Origin: Clostridiaceae bacterium BRH_c20a
GTDB lineage: Bacteria; Bacillota; Peptococcia; Peptococcales; BICA1-8
Length of the DNA stretch: 55,972 bases
Direction of reading: 5' to 3'
NCBI GenBank assembly: GCA_000961765.1
Contig: LADT01000041.1
Span: 1 to 55,972 of the forward strand
The notes beneath the pieces were generated by a model. That model saw nothing but the letters and a program-made list of their open reading frames with translations. It made no database searches and was not told the origin of the DNA. Both the position numbers and the translations under genes were made by a program. The number at the start of each line of letters is the position of its first letter. The first letter of the stretch is position 1. Below are positions 15,533 through 24,129 of this stretch, piece after piece.

Positions 15533-15955
15533 ATGGAGGCAAAAGTAATATGGAAAGATAAGGTATGCTTTGAAGCAAATGTGGGATCAGGCCATCAAAT
15601 TATCATGGATGGTTCAACTGATATTGGTGGTGAGAATAAGGGAGCAAGACCCACCGAGCTTTTGCTTAGTGGCGTTGGTGGTTGCTCAGGTATAGATATG
15701 GTAAAAATCTTAAATAAAATGCGCCAAGAAATAACCAATCTAACAATTCATGTCAACGGGAAAAGAGCTGAAGATTATCCGAGAAGATTTACCAATATTA
15801 ACGTTCATTTTGAGCTAGAAGGGGCAAATCTTGACCCTGAAAAAATAAAAAAAGCCGCACAAATGTCTATGGAAAAATACTGCTCAGTATCTCTCTCTTT
15901 AAATGCTGATATTACCTATACCTGTAAAGTGAATGGAACACTTATCTCAACTTAA
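15533..15955 (+). CDS. OsmC-family protein
   Basis: This 140-residue protein of the OsmC/YhfA group has the two reactive cysteines of the family: VGGCSGIDM (about residues 48-56) and EKYCSVSLSL (about 120-129). The N-terminal ARPTELLLSGVGG is typical. OsmC/Ohr proteins reduce organic hydroperoxides; the YhfA-like subgroup has a less certain role. ATG follows GGAGG. It lies 68 bp before the aminotransferase gene and may share its transcript. Confidence 0.9.
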   Translation: MEAKVIWKDKVCFEANVGSGHQIIMDGSTDIGGENKGARPTELLLSGVGGCSGIDMVKILNKMRQEITNLTIHVNGKRAEDYPRRFTNINVHFELEGANLDPEKIKKAAQMSMEKYCSVSLSLNADITYTCKVNGTLIST

Positions 15956-16023
15956 TAGTAATATGATTTAATTTTCATTAAAAATATAATGACACAAAAA
16001 AAAAATTCAGGAGGCATGTTGAA

Positions 16024-16878
16024 ATGGAAGGTTTGGGATTAATAGACGGTAAATTTGTTGGTTTGGATGAACACGTTGTACCCATCGAGGATAGAGGTCA
16101 TCTATTTGGTGATGGTGTTTATGAAGCAGTAGTAGTCTGGGGTGGGAAACCTTTTCTGGTAGTTGAACATATTGAACGAATGTTTAATAGTGCTTCATTG
16201 ATTAGAATGGAACTTCCATATACCTTAGAAGAACTGGTAAAATTTCACCTGCAGTTGATTGAAGAATCAAGCTTTGAAGAAGCCCTAATCTACTCCCAGT
16301 TTACTAGAGGAGTTGCTCCTCGCAAGCATCCTTTTCCTTTGGGAGTTAAGCCCCGTTTGTCTATGACTATCCGCCCTTGGGTAAGATTAGACTCAAATTT
16401 AAAAACCAACGGAGCCAAAGCCGTACTTTTACCTGATGAACGCTGGTTAAAATGCAACATTAAATCCCTCAATTTATTGGGAAATGTCCTAGCCAAACAG
16501 ACTGCCACCGAAAATGGCTGTTTTGAAGCCATTTTGCATAGGGACGGCTACATCACTGAAGGTTCTAGTTCTAATGTCTTTGCGGTAAAGGATAATGTTA
16601 TCTATACAGCACCAACCAGTAACAAAATTTTATCCGGCATTACTAGAGGTGTCATTTTAAAACTTGCTCAAGAAAATAACTTGTTGGCGAAAGAGGAAGT
16701 ATTTACTACAGATTTCCTGCTAGCTGCCGATGAGGTTTTCCTGACAGGTACCACCACAGAAATCATGCCCATAGTTTCGGTAAATGACCACACCATTGGA
16801 GATGGTAAGGTAGGTGCAATTTCTAAGATATTGCATGAAGTTTATATGAATAAAATAGCTAAAGAATGTAATTTATAA
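16024..16878 (+). CDS. dat: D-amino-acid aminotransferase-like (class IV)
   Basis: This 284-residue, PLP-dependent fold-type IV aminotransferase interconverts D-alanine and D-glutamate, or acts as a branched-chain aminotransferase. The N-terminus IEDRGHLFGDGVYEAVVV is the class IV signature start. CNIKSLNLLGNVLAK holds the PLP lysine (about residue 148). EGSSSNVFAV and TGTTTEIMPI are the cofactor phosphate and substrate loops. The early GDGVYE and the D-amino-acid genes nearby favour D-amino-acid aminotransferase, although the 4-amino-4-deoxychorismate lyase group shares the fold. ATG follows AGGAGG. Confidence 0.8.
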   Translation: MEGLGLIDGKFVGLDEHVVPIEDRGHLFGDGVYEAVVVWGGKPFLVVEHIERMFNSASLIRMELPYTLEELVKFHLQLIEESSFEEALIYSQFTRGVAPRKHPFPLGVKPRLSMTIRPWVRLDSNLKTNGAKAVLLPDERWLKCNIKSLNLLGNVLAKQTATENGCFEAILHRDGYITEGSSSNVFAVKDNVIYTAPTSNKILSGITRGVILKLAQENNLLAKEEVFTTDFLLAADEVFLTGTTTEIMPIVSVNDHTIGDGKVGAISKILHEVYMNKIAKECNL

Positions 16879-16936
16879 TTCTCTAACTATAACTATGTAA
16901 ATTACTGTTAACTACGAGTTGAGCCGCTAAAAATAA

Positions 16937-16970
16937 AAAAACTGAGCACCTGCGCTCAGTTTTTATTTTT
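16937..16970. terminator. Bidirectional terminator
   Basis: Stem ACTGAGC/GCTCAGT (16941-16947 with 16954-16960), loop ACCTGC, with A run before and T run after, so it serves the aminotransferase gene and the convergent membrane-protein gene. Confidence 0.85.
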
Positions 16971-17316
16971 CGGCCCGAGTATACTTAACAATAGCAACAA
17001 CCAGCATCACAAAAGTAATCCCATAGGCTAAAATAAGTCCCTCAATATAATTTAATATATTAATAACAATGAGAATATAAGCTAAACTCCTGCCTAAATT
17101 TGATAGTAAATCATATCTGGAAGTATTTACACCGAGGCTTTTAAATTCTGCCCTTACCATTTTCCCCATATTACTGGTTTCTAATGGAATAGAGGCTGCA
17201 CTTAAAAAAAGCAAAAATCCAAAAGACCAGGCGTAGGACAAGTTGCCTAATTGGAAGCTTTTCGCTGCCATAACTAATTCCAAAGCTGCCGCAAGCATAT
17301 AGCTAAATAATAGCAA
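16963..17316 (-). CDS. Four-helix membrane protein of unknown function
   Basis: About 117 residues with four hydrophobic segments (LLFSYMLAAALELVMAA, AWSFGFLLFLSAAS, LAYILIVINILNYIEGLIL, YGITFVMLVVAIV). The likely start is TTG at 17316, nine bases after AAAGGGGA. A longer frame from TTG 17349 lacks a ribosome site. I do not recognise the family. The stop lies inside the bidirectional terminator. Confidence 0.55.
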   Translation of the reverse strand: MLLFSYMLAAALELVMAAKSFQLGNLSYAWSFGFLLFLSAASIPLETSNMGKMVRAEFKSLGVNTSRYDLLSNLGRSLAYILIVINILNYIEGLILAYGITFVMLVVAIVKYTRAEK

Positions 17317-17700
17317 GTTAGATACTCCCCTTTTATCCCTTTTTGACAATTATCTATATAAAAATTCGGTACAAATCAACTATTTCCTGCTTTCTAAAGA
17401 ATAATCGCCCCAGGCGATTATTCGCGTTCTCTTTTGGGTGAATAATAAATGTCCAGTGGGCGAGTGAGCGAGTGGGCGCGATATAATAACTAAGGTTAAG
17501 GTTAAGGTTAAGGTTAAGGTTAAGGTTAAGGTTAAGGTTAAGGTTAAGGTTAAGGACAAAGGAAGAATTGAGATTAAGATTTCGCTATGCTAGAGTTTAC
17601 GCCCACGGTTAGATTAAGATTCATTTTCTGGGCACTGGGCACTGGACACTGGACCCGAAACCCAATAGACTATCCTAATAACTAGCCACTAGTCACTCAA
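17317..17700. repeat. Intergenic hairpin and 11-copy (TTAAGG)n microsatellite
   Basis: No gene is seen in this 384-bp gap. It holds a perfect 11-bp hairpin at 17399-17423 (GAATAATCGCC, loop CCA, GGCGATTATTC), a GTGGGCGAGTGAGCGAGTGG string, then 17491-17556 with eleven uninterrupted TAAGGT hexamers. It ends with CTGGGCACTGGGCACTGG copies (17629-17655). Confidence 0.85.
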
Positions 17701-17718
17701 AACGGGCCAAAGCCCGTT
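17701..17718 (-). terminator. Terminator of the 75-residue protein gene
   Basis: Stem AACGGGC/GCCCGTT with loop CAAA, directly after the stop on the minus strand; the T run is short (TTTTGAG). Confidence 0.6.
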
Positions 17719-17721
17719 CTG

Positions 17722-17949
17722 TTATTCCTTGCCAATATTGGTCTCCTGCCATTCTATCATCTCATCATCAATGGTAGTAACCTCATTCTTAAGGTCAATT
17801 AACTGGGCATCCTCAAGTTCATTAACAACCTGATGCATAGACTTTCTTTCTTCTTCTGTCATTTTTCCAACAAATTGATTTATTTTTTTAGCACTCGCTT
17901 TTTGTACGAATTTCATTCCACCATATTTTACAAACTTATCTTCTGGCAT
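17722..17949 (-). CDS. Small charged protein of unknown function
   Basis: A 75-residue Lys/Glu-rich, probably all-helical protein with no membrane segment (FVQKASAKKINQFVGKMTEE, then MHQVVNELEDAQLIDLKNEV). ATG is nine bases after AGGAGG. It is divergent from the DUF1858 gene. Family not recognised. Confidence 0.6.
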   Translation of the reverse strand: MPEDKFVKYGGMKFVQKASAKKINQFVGKMTEEERKSMHQVVNELEDAQLIDLKNEVTTIDDEMIEWQETNIGKE

Positions 17950-18083
17950 CCTATGATACCTCCTAAATTATTAATATTTTTAATGTGCTCTAAATAACCG
18001 CTATTATTCCTCACATATAATTGTAAAAACAAAACTGTTTTGGTATACTAAACAATGATTTTTAATTTAGGAGGTTAATACAT

Positions 18084-18281
18084 ATGAAAATTACTAAGGA
18101 TATGAGTATTGTTGAAGTTGTTCAAAAATATCCTCAAACAGCTGAAGTTTTTATGCAATTTGGTATGGGCTGCCTTGGCTGCGCTGCTGCAAGATTTGAA
18201 AACATCGAGCAAGGTGCTACCGTGCATGGTATTAGTACTGATGAGTTAATAGCCGCTCTTAATAAAAAAGTTGAAGAATAA
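18084..18281 (+). CDS. DUF1858 redox disulfide domain protein
   Basis: A 65-residue single-domain protein. The pattern I-VEVVQKYPQTAEVFMQFGMGCLGC and ...ARFENIEQGA..HGI..DELI matches DUF1858, the domain associated with hybrid-cluster proteins and ScdA/RIC iron-sulfur repair proteins. The CLGC pair (about residues 31-34) is the proposed redox disulfide or cluster site. ATG follows GGAGG. The nrfHA genes 7 kb away make a nitrosative-stress role plausible, but this is inference. Confidence 0.85.
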   Translation: MKITKDMSIVEVVQKYPQTAEVFMQFGMGCLGCAAARFENIEQGATVHGISTDELIAALNKKVEE

Positions 18282-18309
18282 AAAAATCGCCCCTTGGGGC
18301 GATTTTTTT
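18282..18309. terminator. Terminator of the DUF1858 gene, bidirectional
   Basis: Stem TCGCCCC/GGGGCGA, loop TT, flanked by A and T runs. It also serves the symporter on the other strand. Confidence 0.85.
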
Positions 18310-18315
18310 AACACC

Positions 18316-19539
18316 TTATACTGATAGATTACTATTTACTGGGATATTAAGTTCACCTTCAGTAGCAGCAACTACTACTGCAGCAGAAGCATCACCTGTT
18401 ACGTTTAAAGTAGTTCTGGCCATATCTAGAATTCGGTCAATACCGGCAACTAGAGCAATACCATCTAAGGGTAAATTAACAGCTGTTAAAGTCATAGTCA
18501 GCATAATTAAACCTGCCCCCGGAACACCGGCAGCGCCAATGGAAGCTAAAGTACCGACTAACACAACTGTAAGCTGCTGACCCAGTGATAAGTCTAAACC
18601 ATAAACCTGAGCCACAAATAGAGCACAGATACCTTGATAAACAGCAGTACCATCCATGTTAATAGTAGCACCTAAAGGTAACACAAAACTGGCAACATCA
18701 TTGGATACACCCAGGTTCTCTTCTACACTTTTAATAGTAGCAGGTAAAGTACCGGCACTACTACAAGTGGAAAAAGCAATTACCTGAGCAGGAAGTATGC
18801 CTTTATAGAAAGTTAATGGGCTCATCTTGCCTATAAATTTAACAGCAGCGGAGTAAACAACTGCACCATGAATAATACACCCAAGATATACTGCAAGAAT
18901 TACCATAGCTAGGGGTGCTAAGACATCAAGGCCGTATTGGGCAACGACAGGAACTATTAAACCAAAAACACCGTAAGGAGCAAATTCCATAACAATACCG
19001 GTAATTCTATACATAACTTCTGCAAAGCCATCAAAGAAATTCTTGACGACATTTGACTTCTCTCCGACTAGTGTGATACCAATACCTATAAACAGTGCAA
19101 AAGCAATAATCTGAAGCATTGAACCATTAACTAACGCACCCAAAGGATTATCAGGTATAACTTCTAAAAGAACATTAACAATAGAAGGCGCTTGTTTTCC
19201 TTCATATTTTGCATCTACAGGTAATTCCAGACCTGCACCTGGTACCATAATATTAGCTAAAGTAAGACCAATAATAACAGCGATAGCGGTAGTAACTAAA
19301 TAATAGCCAACAGTTTTACCACCCATACGACCAAGCTTTTTGATATCCCCAACACTTGAAGCACCAACAACAAGGGATGCAAATACAAGAGGAACAATTA
19401 CCATCTTAATTAAGCGTAAAAATAAAGTACCAATTGGTTTAATAAATGTGTTTGCAAAATCTGCTGGGACAAAAAGACCTACAAGAATACCAAGACCAAG
19501 ACCGAGTAAAATTTTAGTGGATAATTTCATTTTTCCCAT
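18316..19539 (-). CDS. Dicarboxylate/amino acid:cation symporter (DAACS)
   Basis: This 407-residue membrane symporter of the GltP/DctA family has about eight helices and two re-entrant loops. Hallmarks in order: FLRLIKMVIVPLVFASLVVG near residue 40, AFSTCSSAGTLPATIKS (serine-rich loop HP1, about 257-272), LPLGATINMDGTAVYQG (the NMDGT cation site, about 288-304), and the C-terminal [24 protein letters not shown]. It imports C4-dicarboxylates, aspartate/glutamate or cystine with H+ or Na+; the residues do not settle which. It is the last gene of a minus-strand run beginning with a broken paralogue. ATG follows GGAGG. Confidence 0.93.
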   Translation of the reverse strand: MGKMKLSTKILLGLGLGILVGLFVPADFANTFIKPIGTLFLRLIKMVIVPLVFASLVVGASSVGDIKKLGRMGGKTVGYYLVTTAIAVIIGLTLANIMVPGAGLELPVDAKYEGKQAPSIVNVLLEVIPDNPLGALVNGSMLQIIAFALFIGIGITLVGEKSNVVKNFFDGFAEVMYRITGIVMEFAPYGVFGLIVPVVAQYGLDVLAPLAMVILAVYLGCIIHGAVVYSAAVKFIGKMSPLTFYKGILPAQVIAFSTCSSAGTLPATIKSVEENLGVSNDVASFVLPLGATINMDGTAVYQGICALFVAQVYGLDLSLGQQLTVVLVGTLASIGAAGVPGAGLIMLTMTLTAVNLPLDGIALVAGIDRILDMARTTLNVTGDASAAVVVAATEGELNIPVNSNLSV

Positions 19540-19604
19540 TCTTTTTCCTCCTTTTTAGAATATTTATTTATCTCTGCTCTTTGAGCAGAAAACTGACCTG
19601 AAAC

Positions 19605-20270
19605 CTAGGAGATTTTATTTATATTTGAGTTGGCTCTTACTTCATCAAGATAATTATAGATTGTATAGCGGGAAACACCTAAAATACTGGCAACATAATC
19701 AACAGCACCTTTTACCAAGAAAACTCCCTTATCTTCGAGCTTCTCTACGATATTAACCTTATCCTCTTTTTCCATTAAGGTCTTAGGCTTATGGTATTCC
19801 TTTAACACACCATGCACTATTTCCTCCATAGCCTCATTAACATCACGGAAAAATTCTTCCTTGGTAACATTATCCGCTTTATTAATTTTTGTAAAAGATT
19901 GCAAAACTTCCATGCATGTTAACATACTAGTCATATCAAAATTAATACACAAGCAACCAATAATATTCCCCAACTGGTCTTTGATAAATATTGTTGAAGA
20001 CTTAAGGGTCTTTCCTTCTTTGGTAGTAGATTCATAACCAATAATATTAGAGGCAGCATTACCCTTTTGTTTTATTGTTTCTAACACTAAATTGGTAATT
20101 GGTGCGCCGGTTTTTCGCCCCGTGAGATTTCCTGCTAGATAGATAAGAGAAGTTTCCGGCCTTTGCAGGTCATGAATAACTACCTCGCAGCTGTTGCCAA
20201 AATTTTCTTTTATTCCCTCCGCCACAGGTATTAATGCAGCCAATATGGGATGGACCTCTTTTATATTCAT
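19605..20270 (-). CDS. YheO/DauR-type PAS-HTH transcriptional regulator
   Basis: This 221-residue protein has an N-terminal YheO-like PAS domain (FGNSCEVVIHDLQRPETSLI, then IKDQLGNIIGCLCINFDMTSM) and a C-terminal helix-turn-helix (KGAVDYVASILGVSRYTIYN, about residues 187-206). DauR, a member of this family, controls D-arginine catabolism in Pseudomonas. Here the gene lies between ridA and a symporter gene in a cluster for D-amino-acid handling, so local control of that cluster is likely. ATG follows GGGAGG. Confidence 0.88.
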   Translation of the reverse strand: MNIKEVHPILAALIPVAEGIKENFGNSCEVVIHDLQRPETSLIYLAGNLTGRKTGAPITNLVLETIKQKGNAASNIIGYESTTKEGKTLKSSTIFIKDQLGNIIGCLCINFDMTSMLTCMEVLQSFTKINKADNVTKEEFFRDVNEAMEEIVHGVLKEYHKPKTLMEKEDKVNIVEKLEDKGVFLVKGAVDYVASILGVSRYTIYNYLDEVRANSNINKIS

Positions 20271-20309
20271 TTTAACCCTCCCATAAAAAATATTTTATCC
20301 AATGTAAAC

Positions 20310-20690
20310 TTAACCCAAAAATACTACTGCTTCAATTTCTACATTGACATCTTTAGGGAGCCTGCTAACCTCCACACATGCCCTAGCAGGAGGCTCAGAT
20401 TGGAAATACCCCCCATAAGTCTCATTTACTAACGCAAAATTATTCATATCCTTTAGAAAGATAGTAGTTTTTATAATATCTTTCATTTGAGCGCCTGCTG
20501 CCTCAACAATTGCCTGTAAATTTTCTAATACTTGCTTTGTTTCAGCTTGAATGCCGTCCTGTACCAATTCACCTGATTGAGCATTAATAGGTATTTGGCC
20601 GGATACAAAGAGTAATTGTCCAGCTTTGACTGCCTGAGAATAGGGCCCGATTGCTTGAGGGGCCCTCTCTGTATTAATAATAGTACGCAT
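20310..20690 (-). CDS. ridA: RidA-family enamine/imine deaminase
   Basis: This 126-residue protein of the YjgF/YER057c/UK114 family hydrolyses reactive 2-aminoacrylate and related imines made by PLP enzymes. Conserved parts: PQAIGPYSQAVKAG, FVSGQIPI, GDIQ-like segment, and the C-terminal PPARACVEVSRLP with the key Arg, then VEIEAV. A cysteine/serine-type PLP lyase (the next gene) releases 2-aminoacrylate, which explains the pairing. ATG follows AGGAGG. Confidence 0.94.
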   Translation of the reverse strand: MRTIINTERAPQAIGPYSQAVKAGQLLFVSGQIPINAQSGELVQDGIQAETKQVLENLQAIVEAAGAQMKDIIKTTIFLKDMNNFALVNETYGGYFQSEPPARACVEVSRLPKDVNVEIEAVVFLG

Positions 20691-20773
20691 ATATCCTCCT
20701 TAAAAAAACTAAATATTTTTATCATAGTTAACTTCTATAAAAACCATTTATTTCCTTCTGTTTGGCAATTAAA

Positions 20774-21778
20774 TTATTCATTTTCCCAGAAGGTAGATGT
20801 ATAGGCATATAAAGCAGGGGAACCTCCTGTATGCAAGAAGACGATATTATCTTCTTTTTTGAAATAACCTTTACGGATTAAATCAATCAAGCCTGCCATT
20901 GCTTTACCGGAATATACAGGGTCCATTAAAATTGCCTCAGTTTGTGCTACTAATTTTGTAGCTTCTATCATACCTTCGGTAGGGATAGAATAACCCGCTC
21001 CAACATATTCATCAAAACATACTACTGTCTCTTTAGGAACAGTACCATTAATCCCAACAAAATTAGCTGTTTTTTCGACCAATTTATAAACCATTTCTTC
21101 TTGGATATCCTTCTTACGGCTTATATTTAAGCCGATTACGGGGATATTGCTGTTAGAGCCATAAAACCCTACAACAAGACCGGCATGGGTACCGGTACTA
21201 CCGCTAGTTGTAACAACATAGTTTATATTTAATCCCATGTCAAAGGATTGCTCTAGAATCTCTTGGGCACATGCTACGTAACCGGTAGCCCCAATTTCAT
21301 TTGAACCGCCACCGGGAATAATGTAAGGAATCCTTCCTTCTGCTTCTAATTCTTTAGCAACTAACTCCATCTCCGCCATCATATTAGAACCGCTGGGGAC
21401 AACATTAATTTTTTCCACACCCAGTAAATGGAATAAGAAGTTATTGCCACTTCCTTGAGGTTTATAACTGCCCGGTACTCGCTCTTCTAAAACAAAACGG
21501 CATTTTAAACCTTCTTTGACAGCAGCAGCCAATGTCAAACGACAATGGTTAGACTGCACAGCACCGCAGGTAATTAAAGTGTCTGCACCCTTTTGTAGGG
21601 CATCAGCTACCAGGAATTCTAACTTTCTAGTTTTGTTTCCTCCTAAAGTTAGTCCCAATAAGTCGTCCCTTTTCATATAAATATTGGGACCACCTAAATA
21701 CTCTGTTAAACGGGAGAGCTTTTCAAGGGGCGTTTTGCCTTCAGTGTAACGTCTGCGTGGAAATTGAGCTAAATTCAT
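20774..21778 (-). CDS. dcyD: D-cysteine desulfhydrase / ACC deaminase family
   Basis: This 334-residue, PLP fold-type II enzyme most likely converts D-cysteine to pyruvate, H2S and ammonia. LGGNKTRKLEFL has the PLP lysine (about residue 48). GAVQSNHCRLTLAAA is the Ser/Asn-His substrate loop. TSGSTGTHAGLVVGF is the phosphate-binding loop. VFLHTGGSPALYAY is the C-terminal conserved end. The family also contains 1-aminocyclopropane-1-carboxylate deaminase and L-cysteate lyase; the genomic company (racemase, RidA) suggests D-cysteine or another D-amino acid. ATG is ten bases after GGAGG. Confidence 0.88.
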   Translation of the reverse strand: MNLAQFPRRRYTEGKTPLEKLSRLTEYLGGPNIYMKRDDLLGLTLGGNKTRKLEFLVADALQKGADTLITCGAVQSNHCRLTLAAAVKEGLKCRFVLEERVPGSYKPQGSGNNFLFHLLGVEKINVVPSGSNMMAEMELVAKELEAEGRIPYIIPGGGSNEIGATGYVACAQEILEQSFDMGLNINYVVTTSGSTGTHAGLVVGFYGSNSNIPVIGLNISRKKDIQEEMVYKLVEKTANFVGINGTVPKETVVCFDEYVGAGYSIPTEGMIEATKLVAQTEAILMDPVYSGKAMAGLIDLIRKGYFKKEDNIVFLHTGGSPALYAYTSTFWENE

Positions 21779-21820
21779 CTTGGATAAACCTCCATAAAAT
21801 ATATTTTAATTATTATTAAT

Positions 21821-22507
21821 TTAGAATGCTTCTCTTACAACTGCTTCCGCTAAAATCTCTGTGGGATCATAAAAGGTTATATTATCTTCATCCCTATCGT
21901 TAAATACAATTGGCAACTCGGTACAGCCTAAAATCACTGCCTCAGCATTTTTACCTACTATGTGATCAACTAGTTCTTGATTAAACATCCTAGCCTTTAA
22001 ATAATCACCCCTTTTAAGAGCATAAATACTCTGGGTTACTTTTTCCTGGTAAGCCTCACTTGGAATAACAACCTTAATATTTGCTGCCTCTAACTTATTA
22101 TGATAAAGCCTAGTTTTGAGAGTCCCTGCTGATGCCAATAGACCTACACTATTTACATTTTTCTCTTTAAGAACTTTTATTGTTTCATCTATAATACTCA
22201 AAACAGGAATTTGCACTGCTCTTTCTACTTCCGAAAAATAATAGTGAGCAGTATTACAAGGCATAGCTAAAATATCCGCTCCCCATTTTTCTAACTGTAA
22301 AGCTATTTGTGCTAATATTGGGCCAGGAGTTTGTCCATTATTTAGGATAGCATCTAATCTGTTGGGAATCTGTGGATTATTGTCTACAAGCATGTGGAGG
22401 TGTTGCTGGTCAATCTGGGCAGGAGTCTTCTTTATTACTTTTGCCATAAAATCTACTGTGGCTTCAGGGCCCATACCTCCGATGATACCAACGGTTTTCC
22501 TAGGCAT
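21821..22507 (-). CDS. racD: Aspartate/glutamate racemase
   Basis: A 228-residue, PLP-independent two-cysteine racemase. VGIIGGMGPEATVDF is the N-terminal glycine loop; MPCNTAHYYF holds the first catalytic Cys (about 83) and AVILGCTELPIV the second (about 195). Among this superfamily, PCNTAH and GCTELP with GGMGPEAT fit aspartate racemase best. The start ATG at 22507 follows GAGGGGTGG; the longer frame begins at a TTG with no ribosome site. It lies between the broken symporter and the desulfhydrase gene and is probably co-transcribed. Confidence 0.9.
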   Translation of the reverse strand: MPRKTVGIIGGMGPEATVDFMAKVIKKTPAQIDQQHLHMLVDNNPQIPNRLDAILNNGQTPGPILAQIALQLEKWGADILAMPCNTAHYYFSEVERAVQIPVLSIIDETIKVLKEKNVNSVGLLASAGTLKTRLYHNKLEAANIKVVIPSEAYQEKVTQSIYALKRGDYLKARMFNQELVDHIVGKNAEAVILGCTELPIVFNDRDEDNITFYDPTEILAEAVVREAF

Positions 22508-22629
22508 TTTACCACCCCTCAATTTGAAAAATAACTTTACTGAATAAAAATATTCTACACTTATTCCAAAATTCCTTCAACTTTTTTAATAACTATTCAA
22601 ATTATTTTGGCTTTTTTAACCTTAAACAA

Positions 22630-22657
22630 AAATGGAGAGCCGGGATGTCCCGGCTCT
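22630..22657 (-). terminator. Terminator after the broken symporter gene
   Basis: Perfect 10-bp stem AGAGCCGGGA/TCCCGGCTCT (22636-22645 with 22648-22657), then CCATTTTTG on the minus strand. It lies before the racemase gene, so the two genes may be separate transcripts or linked by readthrough. Confidence 0.8.
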
Positions 22658-22667
22658 TTAAAAAATA

Positions 22668-23901
22668 TTATAAAGCAAGTGTTTCACTCTCTAAAACTTC
22701 TAGTGGAGTTGCGGTTGCCTCTCTGTCCAAGTCGCCTTCTAAAGCGGAAACAATCAAGCCGGAAGAATTATCACCAAAAACGTTTGTTGTTGTTCTAAAC
22801 ATATCTAAAATTCTATCAATACCCGCAACAATAGCAATACCTTCGAGAGGAAGTCCAACGGATTCCAAAACTAGGGTCAGCATTATCAATCCACCACCGG
22901 GTATGCTAGCAGTACCAATTGATGCTAGAACTGCTGTAAGGACAATGGTTATCTGTTGAACTATAGTAAGTTCAACACCAAATGCGTTAGCTACAAATAC
23001 CGCGCCAACAGCCTGATAAAGGGCTTTAACCATCCATGTTGATGGTTAAAGCTAGGGGGAGAGTAAAACCTGAAACCTTATCAGAAACTCCCAGTTGTTT
23101 TTGAGCACGCATTGTAAACGGAAATGCTGCAGCAGCACTACAAGTACTAAATCCAACCATAGCAGGTTCTAAAACTTTTTTGAAAAAATGAATGGGGTTA
23201 ACTTTAGCAATAAACTTAACTGCCATGGTATAAGTAAACAATATATGAATAACACAACCGATAAACACAGCCAAGATTATCTTACCCATAGGCATAAGTA
23301 TACTTAATCCAAATTTACCTGAAGTCCAGGCAATTAAAGCAAATACACCATAAGGAGCAAATTTAATAACTATATCAGAAAGTTTAAACATTACCTCAGC
23401 CAGCGAACTGAAGAAATTAGCTAATGGAGTTCCTTTTTCTCCTGCAATTGATATTGCTGCACCTAATAGGATAGCAAAAACTATTATTTGTAGTACATTG
23501 CCCTGGGCCAATGCTTCCATGGGGTTTACGGGAAACATACTCACAAGCATTTGTGATGGAGTCACAGAATTGGGTTTGGCAACCTCTTTAATTTCACCCA
23601 GGCTAATACCAGTACCAGGATCAATAACATTGGCTACTACTAAACCAATTACTACGGCAACTGTGGTAGTTATCATAAAGTAGATTAATGTTCTAACTCC
23701 CATACGTCCAATTTTACGAATATCCCCTGCACTTGCTACCCCTGTAACCAATGTAGCCAAAATTAAGGGCACTACAATCAGTCTCAAAGATCTTATAAAG
23801 ATATCACCAATAGGTTTCAAATATTCAGCCTTATCACCCAATATCAGTCCTGCAAAAAAACCAAGAAAAAGTCCAATTAATATTTTTTGATACAATTTCA
23901 T
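22668..23901 (-). pseudogene. Second DAACS symporter, broken by a +1 frameshift
   Basis: The two reading frames together cover a full symporter of about 410 residues like the one at 18316-19539. The first frame (23901-23026) runs from the N-terminus through GFSTCSAAAAFPFTM to INMDG and then a TAA. The second frame (ending at 22668) resumes with [16 protein letters not shown] and continues to the family C-terminus ([20 protein letters not shown]). The intact paralogue reads INMDGTAVYQ at this point; here GGT-ACN-GCN has become GGT-TAAA-GCC, one base longer. The break lies inside a perfect 12-bp inverted repeat. There are no other lesions, so inactivation is recent. ATG at 23901 follows GGGAGG. 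Confidence 0.9.
23023..23052. repeat. Perfect 12-bp palindrome at the frameshift site
   Basis: GCTTTAACCATC (23023-23034), six-base loop CATGTT, GATGGTTAAAGC (23041-23052). The left arm on the + strand carries the TAA stop and the extra base of the broken symporter gene. A hairpin-templated replication error would copy the older arm into exactly this sequence. Confidence 0.9.
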
Positions 23902-24129
23902 GTTCAAGCCTCCCTAAACAATAAATTTTTGATAAAACAACCTTACTTTTACTCACAAAACATTAATGTTATTAAATTTTTTAAAAGTCACCTCCCCACA
24001 TTTAATGACAACACCTTATGGTTAATATAAATTCCTATTATGGATACTTCTCCAACTCATGGAATTTTCCTGCCTCTTACTTAAAATATTTTTAGAATAC
24101 TTAAAAAATTTTTGTATACTGTATTTTTA

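Noticed and set aside
17491-17556. Telomere-like function of the (TTAAGG)n arrays.
   Set aside because: They are interstitial, occur many times between ordinary genes and show no end structure.
22668-23901. Programmed +1 frameshift in the symporter gene.
   Set aside because: There is no slippery sequence or stimulator, an immediate TAA follows, and the paralogue is in one frame; the palindrome explains the change as a mutation.
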